Made by a program: the position numbers and the translations under genes. Below, in pieces: positions 37,786-51,400 of a stretch of DNA of 64,000 bases; position 1 is the stretch's first letter; each line of letters begins with the position of its first letter. The stretch comes from Cricetomys ansorgei (taxonomy: Eukaryota > Chordata > Mammalia > Rodentia > Nesomyidae). The notes beneath the pieces were generated by a model, which saw only the letters and a program-made list of their open reading frames with translations, had not been told where the DNA came from and made no database searches. The stretch covers positions 484,001 to 548,000 of the forward strand of contig JAMJFZ010001797.1 of assembly GCA_026225945.1 (NCBI GenBank), read 5' to 3'.

Positions 37786-38931
37786 AAGGAAGGAAGGGAG
37801 GGCAAGCTATAGAAGACAAGAGTTTGTTTTTGGTTTACGGTTCCAAAGAGATGAGAGTCCGTCATGGCAGGCTGGCAGGAGGACCAGGAGTAGGAAGCTG
37901 GGAGCGGGCATCCTCAACTGTAAACATGAAACAGAGAGTGATCCAAAAGTAAGGCAGAGCTATAAACTCTCAAAGCCCGCCCCCAGTGACGTACTTCCTC
38001 CTGCAAGGCCACACCTCCTAAACCTCCCCAACAGTGCTGCTAATCCAGGACTAAGCGTCAAATATGTGAGCCTATCAGAGGCATCTCCTTCAAAGAACTG
38101 ACCCTGGAAGAGAATCTTCTCTGATTTTGTCATCTACAATACATTAAATCTTCGCGGTTTCCTTTGGGAAAACTGGTCTAAGTCCATGCAGATATCTTCG
38201 GAGGGTCTTGGTGTCTTCTCGGGCTGAGCATTCCTGCCGGTTGCTTCATGTCTGTGTGCCCCTGCTCTGAGGAGCCTGATACCATAGAAAGAGAAACTGT
38301 AGAGATTAATAACTGGCAGGAAAGGGGATGCCCCACAGTGGAGAGCACGCCTTTCTACCCAGTGGGGCATTCTTTATATCATAAAGAGACGTGAAACATA
38401 AATTACTGTTCAAATTGTAGCTCACAGGCTCCCCTGATTTCTTTCTGAATATACTAGTCACTCCTTTAATTCCGTGTGGCTCTCTGGAGTTAGGAGGTCA
38501 ATATCTCACTCATAAAAGCACTTGCTGGAGGCTGTGACGGACATAGCCCTTACATCAACCTTAATATGTTGAGCGTAGTGTTCCCTCAGCACTCAAAGAC
38601 ACGCATCTGACACGCCAAGGTGTACACCTTAGCCACAGACATATGTGATGTTGCCAGTTGAGCCGTGTTTCCGCCAGGGACACATGGATTCTTCTGGAAC
38701 TTAGTTTTTTCGTCTACCCCTCTTTTCTGAAACTCCCCATAGAGATTTGTACAAAAGCCCAATACAGTAGAATCTCACCAAGGGCCAATGAAAAGAGTTT
38801 TCATTACACTGGGCTGTAGAAATACCTCTGGATAATATGTGGCACCTATTTTTACAGAGTGCTGTGGGTTTGACTGACATTTTTAGTGGAACAGGAAGGA
38901 AATATTTTTCCTTTTTTAAAAGATTTAACTT

Positions 38932-38962
<31 letters not shown>

Positions 38963-41900
38963 GTGCACGCACACACGCGCACCTATGTGTATTTATGTGC
39001 ATGGTGTACGTACAGATACCTGAAGAGACCTGGAGAGGGTGTCTGGCCCCCCAGAACTGGAGTGATAGACAGCTGGAAAATGAACCGAAGTCCTCTGCCA
39101 ATGCAGGAAGCGCTCTTAACAGCCGGCCCTTCTCTCCGGCCCCTTTCTCTTTAACCAATTGATTATTTTTCTTCCTTCAGACTGAAAGGTTTCAGACAAA
39201 AATTCCATCAGAACCTCATGTGACTAGGAACTGGATGGTTACATACTGTTATAGCCAGCCCTTCTTCTGGGGGGACTCACAGTTCTGAGCCATAAGTGAC
39301 AGTTCGGTTCACTTTAATCAAGAATGCCTAGTCAAGCCGGGCAGTGGTGGTGGCACACACCTTTAATCCCAGCACTCGGGAGGCAGAGGCAGGCAGATCT
39401 CTGTGAGTTTGAGGCCAGCCTTAGGACAGCCAGAGTTACAACAGAGAAACACTGTCTCTAATACCAATGTCCCAAATGTCCCAAAAAATTGCCCAGTCAA
39501 TAAAAAGATGACAATTTGTGACCTTGAGAGAGAGAATCCTAGTGTGGCTGTTCTAAGAAGTGGTGGAAGGGTCTGGGACGATCCTCGGTGCCTGAGAGCT
39601 CTGGCTGCTCTTGTAGAGGACCAGAGTTCTATCGCCAGCACCCACATCTGGCAGCTCTCGACACCTGTAACTCCAGCTCCAGGGAATCCGATGCCTTCTG
39701 CATATACCCACACATAGACACACGCACATGCACACAAGAATAAAATGACAGAGGCTGGAGAGATGGCTCGGTGGTGAAGAGCACTGGCTGCACCTCCAGA
39801 GAACCTGGTTCAGTTCCCAGCTCCCACATGGTAGCTCACAGTAGTCTGCAACACCAGTTCAAGGAGATCTGGTGCCCTCTTCTGACTTCCATGCGCACTG
39901 CACGCATGCACATGGTACGCAAACGTACATGCAGGCAAACATTCATATACATAATATATGAAAATAAATATAAATAAATAAGTAAAAGCAGCAGTAGAAA
40001 CTTTAGTGGATGGAGTCTGGCTAGGAAGTAGACCACGGTGCATGTCTCTGAAGGCCTCTTCCTTTCTCTCTGCTCCCTGTCCACTGTGAGGTGAGGAAGT
40101 TCCTTCCCCACAAACCCTTGCTGCCATGACATTCTGTCTAAGCACACGGGCCAAGTATTTATAGACTGAACCCTCTGAAATTGTGAAATAACTCTTTCTT
40201 CCTCTAAGCTGTTTCTGTCAGGCAATCATCACAGCAATGAAAAGCCCGACTGACTTTTAAATAAAAATACTCTGAGGGCTGGAGAGATGCTAGGAGCTAA
40301 GAGCACTTACTGTCCTTCCAGAGGACCCCAGTTCAGTTCTCAGCACCTCTGCGGAGCAGCTCACAACCACCTGCTCTGGGGGAATCTAATGCCCTCTAAT
40401 GGCCATGTCTGGTACTGCACACAAGCCCAATATACACACACGCACACGCACACGCACAGGCACACTCTTCCTGGTGTTGATCAGCAGGCTTCCTTCATTG
40501 TAAAGAGCATATCTTCCTTCTATATCCACAGAAGAAATTATATGAATTATCCCAGAGGAATGGGGTTTCCACAGAGGTGGCCAAATATTGTCAGCAATGT
40601 GTCATTAATGGTGCCACGAAAGACCTTGAGAATCTTTACACATTTATCTGGATTTGTGGGTTTTAAAATGTCAGCTTTTGACCCAACTGTGGGTCATGAA
40701 ATAAACTGAATATTGAATTGTTGTTGTTGTTCAGCTGGGTTCAGATGCGGAGGGGTTTGCATACGTACACGGTACATGTGTAACAGAATGTTGCAGGGTA
40801 AGATGACGTATAAGAGATTACTGCTGATGAATTTGGATAAACCTTACACCATGTGCTATGCCTAGGAGAAGCTTGCTATTGAGAGACACGGTATCCTGAA
40901 CAATTACCCAAGTAGAGCGTACATTTGAAGCTAAGACAGTGATGGAAATGATCTTTAAAGCAGTAAGCAGATTGGAGGTAACAATAAGTCAAGGAGAGCC
41001 ACTTGCTAGAGTCAGGGTAAGTCAGGCGGAAGCAGCTCGTGGTCTGCGTTTGATCTTCTTTGGGGGGCATGGTTGCAGCAGTACAGAAAGAAATACATCG
41101 TCATTTCTGGAGCATCTACTGTCCAGACACGTCAGGATCAGTGTAGCCCCATGCCTCCTAATCCAGTATATGCTGTAATTATGCTCTCACTCTGTCCCTA
41201 CACCAAGTACCCTGCCGTGATCAACTGGGCCCCCCCCAACCCTGCCTGGGGCCTGTGCAGGAAAATGGGAGCATGCCGGATGTGCCCAGCCGCCCCCCCC
41301 AGGACACTCAGGGCCCAAGCCTGGAAAGGCTGGAGAACCTGTGAAAATCCCCAGTGACAGGACTTGTTGCCCCACAATAAAAAAAGTATGAAAACCAAAA
41401 CGGAACAGTGGGAACCGTAGGCAGTACAGCCTTCGTGGAGAGGGCTCCATGAGGAGAGCTCATTGACAGAGTGATTTGCACGGCTTGTGCAAGGCCCGGG
41501 GTCCGGTCATCAGCACTGAAAAACAAAAGTGACAACGAAAGCACCTGGCTGCACACTTGTGATTAAAGTCCTGGGAATAAACCTTCAACAGAGAGGGGAA
41601 CCCTTCACTGGAGCACCTCGAGTGTGTCGCCTGGTCAGGAGAGAGGCCCAGGAGACACATCCAAGCCTGTTGGCCTCACGTGGGTACTGGGGGAGCGTCC
41701 TCATGTCAGCTGTTCATGTTGCCTTAGGAGGAAGCTGTCACTGTGTTTTTGAGAGAGCAGCGCCATTGGGGTCAGACAGAGCAGGGGGCGGGGTGGTGAG
41801 GGGCGCTGCTTATCCCTGCCTCTGCCACTTACTGACTCTTGGGTGCAATATGTTAAACCTAAGCCTTGGTTTCCTCATCTGTAAAATGGGCATAGAAATG

Positions 41901-44900
41901 CCTACCTCATAAGGGTAGAGTGGGTTGGACCCTAACTGAGAGCTTAGCAAAGAATTAGTTCCCATCCATCCGACACTGGGAAACCTTGAGGAGAGGCATG
42001 GAGGATGGTTTTTCCTGCTCCATCGCTACCTCGCAGGCTGAAGGAATAGCATCAGATGGGTGGTCCAGGGCTCCACAGAGGTAGTTGGACAGCCCTTCCA
42101 GAGAGGAGCTTCTATCTCCCTGCAATAGCCAGGCTTGGCAGTCACTCCAGGAAATGGTACATCACCTGCGAACTCCCAGGTCACCTTGGCTCTAGACTGG
42201 GCTCCATCATCCCAGCAGGGGACTAGTCTTTGGTTTGTTTTGGTTTGGTTTTGTTTTCCTTTTTTGGTTTTGGTTTTCAGTTTCGTTTTCCTTTCCGTTT
42301 TAGTTTTTCCAGACAGGGGGGTTTCTCTGTTGTGACTCTGGCTGTCCTGGAACTCACTCTGTAGACCAGGCTGGCCTCTAACTCACAGAGATCCTCCTGC
42401 CTCTGCCTCCCGAGTGCTGGGATTAAAGGAGCGTGCCACCACCACCACCCTGCATGTGACTTGTCTTTGACAGGAACTCTTTCTTAGTGACTTGTCTTTG
42501 ACTTTTTATTTTCCTTGAGTTGCACATGTTTTCCAAGCAATAAGGGTATTACTGACAGCCACCCCAGCTCTCTGGATAACTAGTGACTGTGCCTTTCCTT
42601 CAGGTGGAAGACATCACTGCCAGCCATGAGGCTGCTCTGCTGGAGATGGAGCATAACCACACGGTTGCCATCACAATCCTGCAGGATGATCACAACCACA
42701 AAGTCCAAGGTATTCACCAGTGAAAGCAGGCAAGCTAAGCCCTGGGGGCTACAGAGCCAAGGGTCTCGGGCTACAGAGCAGAGGGTCCCTTCTTTCCTTC
42801 TTTCCTGTCCTTTTTACTTCCTATTGCAGTCTTTTCTGTTCATTCCTGTGAAAGAAAAACTAGAAATTGAGGCTCCGGGTAGGGCTGGGGAAGCTCAGCT
42901 AGCATCCAGTAGGCCCTGGGTTCTGTCCCCAGCCCCATGTCTTATGAATCCAGGCAGCTATTTCTCTCTCCAAAGGAGTTATCTGATCCTTGAGTGAATC
43001 TTCAAATCCCCTTGAGATTCTTACCAGCCTTGATCCCACATGGGATGAGGCTGTGAGATGTTTCAGAGCTCCTTGGGCGTGGAGTCAGACTTGAGGGCCA
43101 TTCTTCTAGTAGGCTCAGACAGCTTGGGCTCTGTCCTGCACATGATCGGATAAGGCTCAGTGGCCTTGCGACGCTCTCTAGACCACGGCTCCATCTCTGG
43201 AGCCCTTACTCCTTGCCCACCTTCATCGCGGAGCAAATGTAAGTCAGCAGATCCTTATTGTCTTCATTTGGGAACGGAATCATCTCTGTATAATGGCTTA
43301 ATTGTGACTTGTGACCCCCCAGTGGGTTTGTGTGCTGGGAGCCTGTCCCCCCCCACACATTGTGACAAGATGCTAAGCCATGGAGCCTTTGAGGGGTAGG
43401 GGCTGGCAAAAGGTCCTCAGGTCATTAGGGATGTGCCCTCCAAAGAGATGGGGACATCAGTCAGTCTGGCCCTCTGCGTGTGACGTGACAACTCTCCCGC
43501 ACAAATCCCGTGTCAGCCACCTGCCTTGTAAGAACTTCACTGTAAAAGCATACTGGAAACCATTTGTAAACTGCTTCTGACTTCCCAACCCGTGGTTGGT
43601 TGGCTCTGTTGCTGTGGGTCATGGAGAGGCATTACACCACAGAACAGGTCCTGGAGCTGAGCCACGTAACAGGCAAAAGAGAACGAGGAGAGAGGGTCAG
43701 AGTGGGCTGGCCTCCCTGGAGATGGCGCTCTCTGTGATTCCACTGCCATGGGTCCTTTCACAGACGGACCTTGGGAGGACGCTTAACATCCACCTGTACA
43801 CACAAGACCTTCGCTCCAGCAGAGTGGGTACCGAACACCTTTGAACCTCTAACACTGTGAGCCGAAACAACCTATTTTTCTTTATAAAGCTAGGCTGCCC
43901 CATCAGCTATATTGTTACAGTAACAAAATAGACTGATGTGAGGGTTTTGTGCACCATCTAACAGTGCTACTGGTCCGGCCAAGAGGTCCGTTTGTGGGAG
44001 AAGAGGGATTTTTAAAAATAGGTTTATTTTTAATTGTACCTGTGTGTGAGTGTGTGTGTGTGTTTGGGTCTGGGAGTGAGCTTGTGAGTGCAGATGCCCA
44101 TGAAGGCCAGAAGGGGGCGTCAGACATCCTGGAGCTGAGTTAAATACAGTTGCTGGCCACCTGATGTGGGTGCTGGGAACTGAACTCAGAGCCTCTGCAA
44201 AAGCAGCAAGTGCTCTTAGGCTCTGAGCCACCTCTCCAGGCCAGAAGAGTTTTACTTATACTTTCACATAATTTACAGCAACGTGTGACATTTGTTTTGG
44301 GTTTTTTGTTATTGTTTTTTTTTTAATATTTTTATTTTTTATTTGTGTGTTTGTACATATGCACGAGGGAATAGGTGCATGACATTGCAGTGCCCACAGA
44401 GGCCAGAAGAGGGCATCAGATGTCCTGGTGCTGGAGTTACAGGCAGGTATTAGCTGTCTGATGGAGGTTCTAGGAATTGAACTCAAGTCCTTCCTAAGAG
44501 CAGGAAGCACCTTAACTTCTGACCCATCTCTCCAGATGTGAACTTTGTTTTAAATTTCTCCTCCCTTTAATCATTATCCCCAGTCACTAGTTGTTCAGGT
44601 ATCTATTAAAAGCTACAGATTTAACAATGAATCTTTTTTCTTCATTTTCTTTTTTTCAAGACAAGGTTTCTCTGTTGTAGCTCTGGCTGTCCTGGTTCTC
44701 ACTCTGCAGACCAGGCCTCTGTGGCCTCAGACTCACAGAGATCCGCCTGCCTCTGCCTCCTGAGTGCTGGGATTCAAGGTGTGTACCACCACCACCCGGC
44801 CACAATGTATATTTTAATATGGGAATATATGTCAATTTTTTGTTGTTTCAAAAATAGTATTTTTTTTAACCACAAACCCACTGTGCAGTGTTTGATGCTC

Positions 44901-45365
44901 ATGGTGTCATCTCACTCACGCACCTTTCCCCTAAGCCCAAACTGGAGGCCAGAGAGAAAAGTGCCCCAAGAACGGATTCGCTACATCACCTGTGTCCCGG
45001 ATTACAGATCCCTACACTCAGAATGACCTGGGGACTTTAAAAAGACAATCGACATCTAGATCCTACCTCAAAATTTCCAATTTAGTTTATTCTACCCATC
45101 AAGGCTTTAAAAAACTCTAATATGCAGCAGGAGTTGGGAAACACCTTAGACAGCAGATAAGACAGAGTTTTGTGAACTTGAAATAAAGAAATGCATCGTG
45201 GGAAGCCAACATCGTGTAATAAGCAATGGCATTTGCTGTACCATTCCCTTGGGATGTTGGGACTCTCTGGCAGTGTCCATTCCCAAGCTAGATGAGGCAG
45301 CCCAGGGGGAGGAAAAGGGTCCCAAGGGCAGGTAAAAGGGTCAGAGATGCCCCACCACCACCACC

Positions 45366-45412
<47 letters not shown>

Positions 45413-48400
45413 CACCTTGCAGTTCTACAAGAGCATCAAGCCAGACGGCCATAAGATATATTTGGGGTACCATGTGGGCTCCGTGTCTGCCAGTTCAGTC
45501 TGGGGGCCCCTAAGAGTGCTGGTCAGCTGATTCCACGGGGCTTGTTCTCCTGGTGTCCTCGGCCCCTTTGCTTCCGGTAGTTGTCTGCGGGCTTCCCTGA
45601 GCTCAGCCTCATGTTTGCCCTGGGTCTCTGTATCTGCTCCCATCAGCTGCCAGAGGAAGCCTCTCTGATGAAGATTGGACGAGACACTGATCTCTGTGCA
45701 GAGAAGGATTTCATTAGGAGTTATCTCGTGCCATCCAGTCTGAACTAGATTCTTAACAGCCCTCGTCACCATTAGTTAATGATCTGAGCTGATGGAAACC
45801 TCATGGATTTTCCTGATTACAGCTCACGGTGGCCCAAATGGTAATTGTTGGTTTCCAGGGCTCTCTCTCTTAAAGAACAGGATCCAGGTTGACTGAGGAG
45901 AACATTCATCCTTCTAGTCGTACCATGAAAAATAAAATTGCTAGTCTAGCCAGGTTGAGACGAGATTCATCCAGCTAGTAAGACTCCTCCCATCCAGACG
46001 GAAGCAATGCATTTGCCAAACACCCCCCTCTCCTTGTTGGGGTGGAGCATGCTTCTCGCAGAGCACAGTTATCCCAAACCCCCGAGAAAGACCAGAGCGG
46101 TCAACCTTTTCTTCTGGCTGAGTGTCTTACAACCAGTCTTTGTCAAGCAAATCATGGGGATCCCTAGTCCACAAAGTGGTCCACGCGGTCCTTGTGGACA
46201 CAGCACTGATCCCTCATCCACAGCGTGAACTCAACATCCAGTGCGCTACGCTGCTTGCAAAGCTCCTTCCTCAGCCCCAGGTGGACGCTTTGAAGCAGGG
46301 AGGGCAAATCCTGGGAACGGAGGAAATGGACTATTTCCACCATTAGGGACCGGGGAGGGGGGGTGGGGGGGACGTTCAGCTGGTGCTGTTCGCAAAGGTT
46401 CTGCCGCAGCCAGGAATGTGCGAGACGCACGGGTGCGCACGTGTGAGGCTTCTCTCCCTCTTTCCTTTTTTCCTCTCACCTCTCTTTCTCCTGCTCACTT
46501 CTCTCTCTCGCTCATAAATCAGTCTGATCGTCACGGTCGGTTTCAGATGAGCAGAGGGAACCTTGGCTCTGCGGCAGCCACCCGGCATCTGTTTACCCGA
46601 AGTCACACATCTTCACCCGCCCAAACAGCCTTGTTTTACGGTCTTTCAAAAGGAAGGCTCACTTAGCGGTTCGGTGTCTTCGTTCCAGAATTGACGTCTA
46701 CCCATGAATTTGAGAAGAAGGAACTGGAAGAGAACTTCGAAAAGCTGCGGCTGTCACTGCAGGTCAGTGTGTGCCCTGCTTCCCCCGCTGGAGTCGGGGC
46801 AGCCACGGCGTTGCGCAGGACTGTCGTGTCTGTAGGAGGAGGGAAGAGAACGGCCTAGACAAGGAGGATGCTGTGAAGGATGGAATTGGTAGACCACACC
46901 CCGGGAGTTTTAAGAGGTCCAGACTTAGGCTCCCTGGAGGTAGGTGGGATGAAGATCACCCTTTCTGCCTCCCGCTGTCGCCTGGGGGACGATGGTGGTC
47001 TCGGATCCCAGCAGAGCTGCTTGGCATCCTTCTTGTCTTCACGGGGAGGGTTTGGAGTCTCCCAGGCACATCCATCCCCTTCCGCCTTCTAGAGATCCAC
47101 CAGCTGCTTTTGAGAGCCCCAAAGCAGTCCCAGCCCTAGAGGGAGCTGCCTGAGAAGCAGCGGGGACCAGACGGCCCGGCCGGGATTCTGGCTGGAGAGG
47201 TTCCGACTGGAGCGGGATGGCTTTTTAAATGTCACACTCACTCATCTCCGGAGATCGGGGAGATTGCTCCCGTGACTGTAATGTGTGTGCAAGAACCTGG
47301 CTTCTTTGATGACCTCTCTGTCACAGAGAGCCCTCCCAACAAGGAAAGAGTCCAGAGTCCCAGTGAGAACGCTGCAGAAAACGTAGAGTCTGGGGTGCAA
47401 CTCAACAGCAGAGTACCCCTCTACCGTGTCATGAGTCCTCCCTGCTCCAACACCCATAGGCTATACAATTCTGGATACTGTAACTCTCTGCCCAGAAGAA
47501 ACTTTCTGAGCTACATACTGGTGTGTGGAGGGTAGAGTCGCTGAAGCCAGCTTCCTAGTGCCACCAGGCAGCTAGAGAAACTGCTAGTGTGGGCAGTTAG
47601 AGGTTCAAGTCCCCACTCTACCAGTTCTTACTAGCTCTGAGATATTATTGATGCAACCTCTGCCAACCTCAGTGATTCCCCTATGAAATGGGGTAATAGT
47701 GGCTTTCTCCAGACATGAGCAGATGGATGAAAGCAGTAACACTGGACTGGCTTTTGGTGAGAGCCAAGAAGGAGAGCCAGCTGCCAGGCAGCTCCAGGCA
47801 GTGCCATGTTTACTGTTAGCGTGCCATTGGTTGACTTCTGAAAGGCCCATGCTGGGTCCCACCACTCTCACAATGCGAAGGAGCCAACATGGGTTCAGAA
47901 TCGGGCTGTCCTGTCTTGACGCTGCAGGGTCGTGCCACCCCTGTGGACCAATTTAGAAGAGTGAACAATGCAGAGAGAGCTGTCAGCTGGTTTAGACCCG
48001 TCCCGGGTTGTGGTTCTCAGCCTCCCTGATGCTGCGACCCTTTAACACAGTCCCTCACGCTGTGGTGACCCCAACCATAACGTTGTTTTCATTGCTACTT
48101 CATAGCTGTAATTTTGCTGTTGTTGTGAATTGTAACGGAAATATCCACTATGCGAATGGTCTTCAGCGACTGCCGAAGGGGTCGCAACCCACAGGTCGGG
48201 AACTGCCGGTTTAGACTTTTATGTTGTTTTGGTTTTTAATGGTAGGAAAGAGACTTACGAGAGATGCCTCCTTAGGTAACTCCCGGACTGTGGAAGTCGG
48301 CTAACACTGGACATTTTGGGGTCCATTGTGTAAGGTGAGGGCAGTGGGGGTGTGGCCCTATGCTGGCCCAGAGGAGCTGCTCCAAACTGACATTTCCACT

Positions 48401-51400
48401 TATCACATGAGCACACACTCCCACCGACAGCTATATTGTCCCCGTGTGCCAGCTTTAGCATTTAATGGCAATATGGGGACTTCCGATTCTTAAGAATGAA
48501 AAAAGTAACCAGAAGAAAGAAAAGAGAGTGAGAAAGGAACCCGCCCAGGGAAGTGTGGAAAATGAGGCTGTCTGACCGGTCAATGAAGAGAGAACCTGGT
48601 AGGCTGACACACAGCGTGGGGCTGTGGTGTAAAGTCTCCTTATTTGCAAATCCCAGCTCCTTCTGATCACTGGCTGAGGCCCTGTCTCTTGAGTTCATGA
48701 GAGCCCCTGGAGCCCGTGTTTTAAGACAGCAGAACACAAGCCATTGGGTGGACTTGCAGACTCCTTAGTGAGTGATCTGCAGATGGAGAGGCGCTCCTTA
48801 GTCATAGAGAGTTCGAAGCCACCGGTGAGCACCTTTTGCGTGCTGTGGTGACAGTAACATGTCTGTCACCATGGCTGAGGTTGAGCGAGAGAGTCGGTAA
48901 CCAGGTTTGCTCTCGAGTCCCATGTACTTCAGGCCTGCCTTCATCCCTAGGCACACAGAGACAGCTGCCCCGGCTGGCATGGGCTGGAGGTGGGGCTGCT
49001 GGTCTAGTGGGGAGAGAATTAACTCAGACAAGAGTAGGTGGCTTCCTGTAGAAGTAGGTTGCTGTGGCAACTCAGCAAACAGGACAAGGAGGCAGACTCA
49101 TATATGCAAACCCTACCAGACCTCAGAAGAGGGACCCACCATCCTGGCCAGCACCAGACTGGATCGACAGTGGAACCCTGAGCATCTGAGCTCAGGTGTT
49201 TTTTATTGATACAGAACTCCTCAGGTGCAGATCATAAGCAATCAAATGTCCCCCGCAGAAATCCAACACCTGCAGACAATGCAAAATGCCAAGACCTATG
49301 CATCTCTTTTTCCAACAGTTCACAAAAACAATTATTTTAAATATAACTAAAAATAAACTTCTCCAACAGCTTCCCTCATAGAGCAGCCAAAGCCCTAGGT
49401 CAGAAGGACCAGTTGGGGGGCCGGTGTGAGCCTGGAGTGACAAGGTCCAAGTGGAGGGTGGCTGGCCCTCTCTCCCTATGTCCTAGTTTGCTTCTCTGCT
49501 TCTGTGATAAAACATTGAACAAAAGCAACTTGGGGAGGAAAGGGTTTATTTGGCTGACGGGTTACAGCTCATCATTGAGGGAAGCAAGGCAGGAACTGAT
49601 GCAGAGGACACAGAGGAACACTGCTCTACTGGCTTGCTCAGCTACCTTTCTTCTACTTCCCAGGACCATCTGCCTAGGGATGGCTCTGCCCACAGTGGGC
49701 TGGGCCCACCTACATTAGTCATTGATGGAGAAAGTAGCATACAGACAATCCGAAGGACGTAATTCCTCAGTTGAGCTCCCTTTTCCCAGCTTGTGTCAGG
49801 TGGATGAAAACTAACCAGCACACCCCTAGGTGCCCAGTCTGCAGCATCCATCCTCGTGGCGCATGGGAGAACATCTCCCGCTGTCTCTTGCAGGACCAGG
49901 TGGACACGCTGACTTTTCAGAGCCAATCTCTGCGGGACAGAGCCCAGCGCTTTGAGGAAGCTCTAAGGAAAACCACGGAGGAGCAGCTGGAGGTAATCCC
50001 GACTGCCTGGTGCACCCAGTATGTGGGAACAAGAGCTGGCAGTCTGCCCAAGGACGAGGCCTCCACGCAGCCAGGAGGGCTGGCCCCAACATCTCTGGGA
50101 GGCGTATACAGTAATGCCTGTCAGCACCTCTCCCCCAGACAGACCTCAGCCGTGGGTCTCTCTAGCAAACTGCCATTCTGCCAAATCCCACAGCACTCCT
50201 CAGGCCGGGTCCCTGGGTGCCTATGATGTAAACTCCTCTCTGGCTGGAGACAGCCCGCACCCCACTCCCCAAACTGTGCCTTTGGCTGGTGCAGGGCAGG
50301 GCCAGCTGAGATGTGAGTTATAACATTGAAGGTAAGAGTAGCTAGCTGTAAAACCTCTCTTCCCAACTAACAGCGTTGGCAGATAAGACACTCGGCAGTC
50401 GGGTGAGTTTGAGTTGGAGAGAGGTGGAAGTTGAGGATGAGCATCTTCCATTGAAATATGCTGTTCTTAGGGGCTGGAGAGATGGCTCAGTAGTTAAGAG
50501 CACTGGCTGTTCTTCCAGACGTCCTGAGTTCAATTCCCAGCAACCACATGGTGGCTCGCAACCATCTAGAATGGGATCAGATGTGCTCTTCTGGCGTGCA
50601 GGTGTACATGCAGATAGAATGCTCATAAAAAAGAAAAAATCTTTTAGGAAAAAAAAAAAAGGAGTACACTGTCCTTGCCCTGTGGTGTTATGGACTGAAC
50701 CTAGGGCTTCGTGCGTGCTAGGCATGTGCTCTACCACTGAAACAAACCCCTAACTCCCTCCTCCTCATTTTGGAAAAACATAAAAGTTTCATTACATTGC
50801 TTAGGCTGGTTTTGAACTTTTCAGCCTCCTGCCTCTGCCTCTTCAGTGCATAGGATTACAAGTCTAAATTGGCGTGGATAGCTTGCGATTTTTAATATTG
50901 TCTACCTGAAATTCAGGTTTAGCTAGTGTCCTGCCTCTGTACTGCTTACGTCAACCAGCCCTGCTCTGACGTGACATTCCCGTAAACGGCTTTTTAAACA
51001 CTAGGGAACAGTACCTTTAATCCAATGAACATGCTCAGTTTTCTTTAACGTTTATCATGGCTAGAATTCCATGCACGCATTCTGTATCTCCATCATTTTC
51101 GTCCCCCACTCCCACCCCCCCACTTCTCATTGTGACAGACAGATAGAAAGAACCCGTGTTGTTTATGTGTACATGTGCATATTAGAGCTGACTGCTTGAA
51201 ACTGGGAAACCTAGCTGGGGGCTGAGGGGACTCATCCCTGGAGAAGACTGAGTTTCCCTCCCTCGGTGGCTGTTGACTGCCCATAGCTCTTCATCTAGGG
51301 TGAGGCCTCGTGAGATTTCTGCCTGCTTTCCAAACCACTCGGCTTATTTCCTAAGCATGAGCTTACAGGGGTGTGAGACCCCAGAGCCCCATGAATCAAG

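Larger units (their letters stand above)
36508..42603 (+). other. MTUS2 intron 3
   Basis: 6.1 kb with a MIR relic, an L1-like copy interrupted by a GA tract, and a cluster of B1 and B2 SINEs at 38.9-40.5 kb. The 40,466-41,807 stretch shows nothing nameable. Confidence 0.85.
42710..46688 (+). other. MTUS2 intron 4
   Basis: 4.0 kb with an ID-like piece, two antisense B3 copies and one antisense B1 in tandem (44.0-44.8 kb), a CA tract and a G-rich tract. The 42,941-44,012 and 45,411-46,346 stretches hold no recognised element. Confidence 0.85.
46763..49893 (+). other. MTUS2 intron 5
   Basis: 3.1 kb with a MIR relic, a URR1 copy, a solo LTR with a perfect target duplication and an L1 3'-end-like repeat ending about 90 bp before exon 6. 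46,763-47,589 and 48,212-49,046 are otherwise blank. Confidence 0.85.

Noticed and set aside
30225..49374. Intact endogenous retrovirus
   Set aside because: Only LTR-type segments are present; no gag, pol or env-like frame was seen near any of the three copies.
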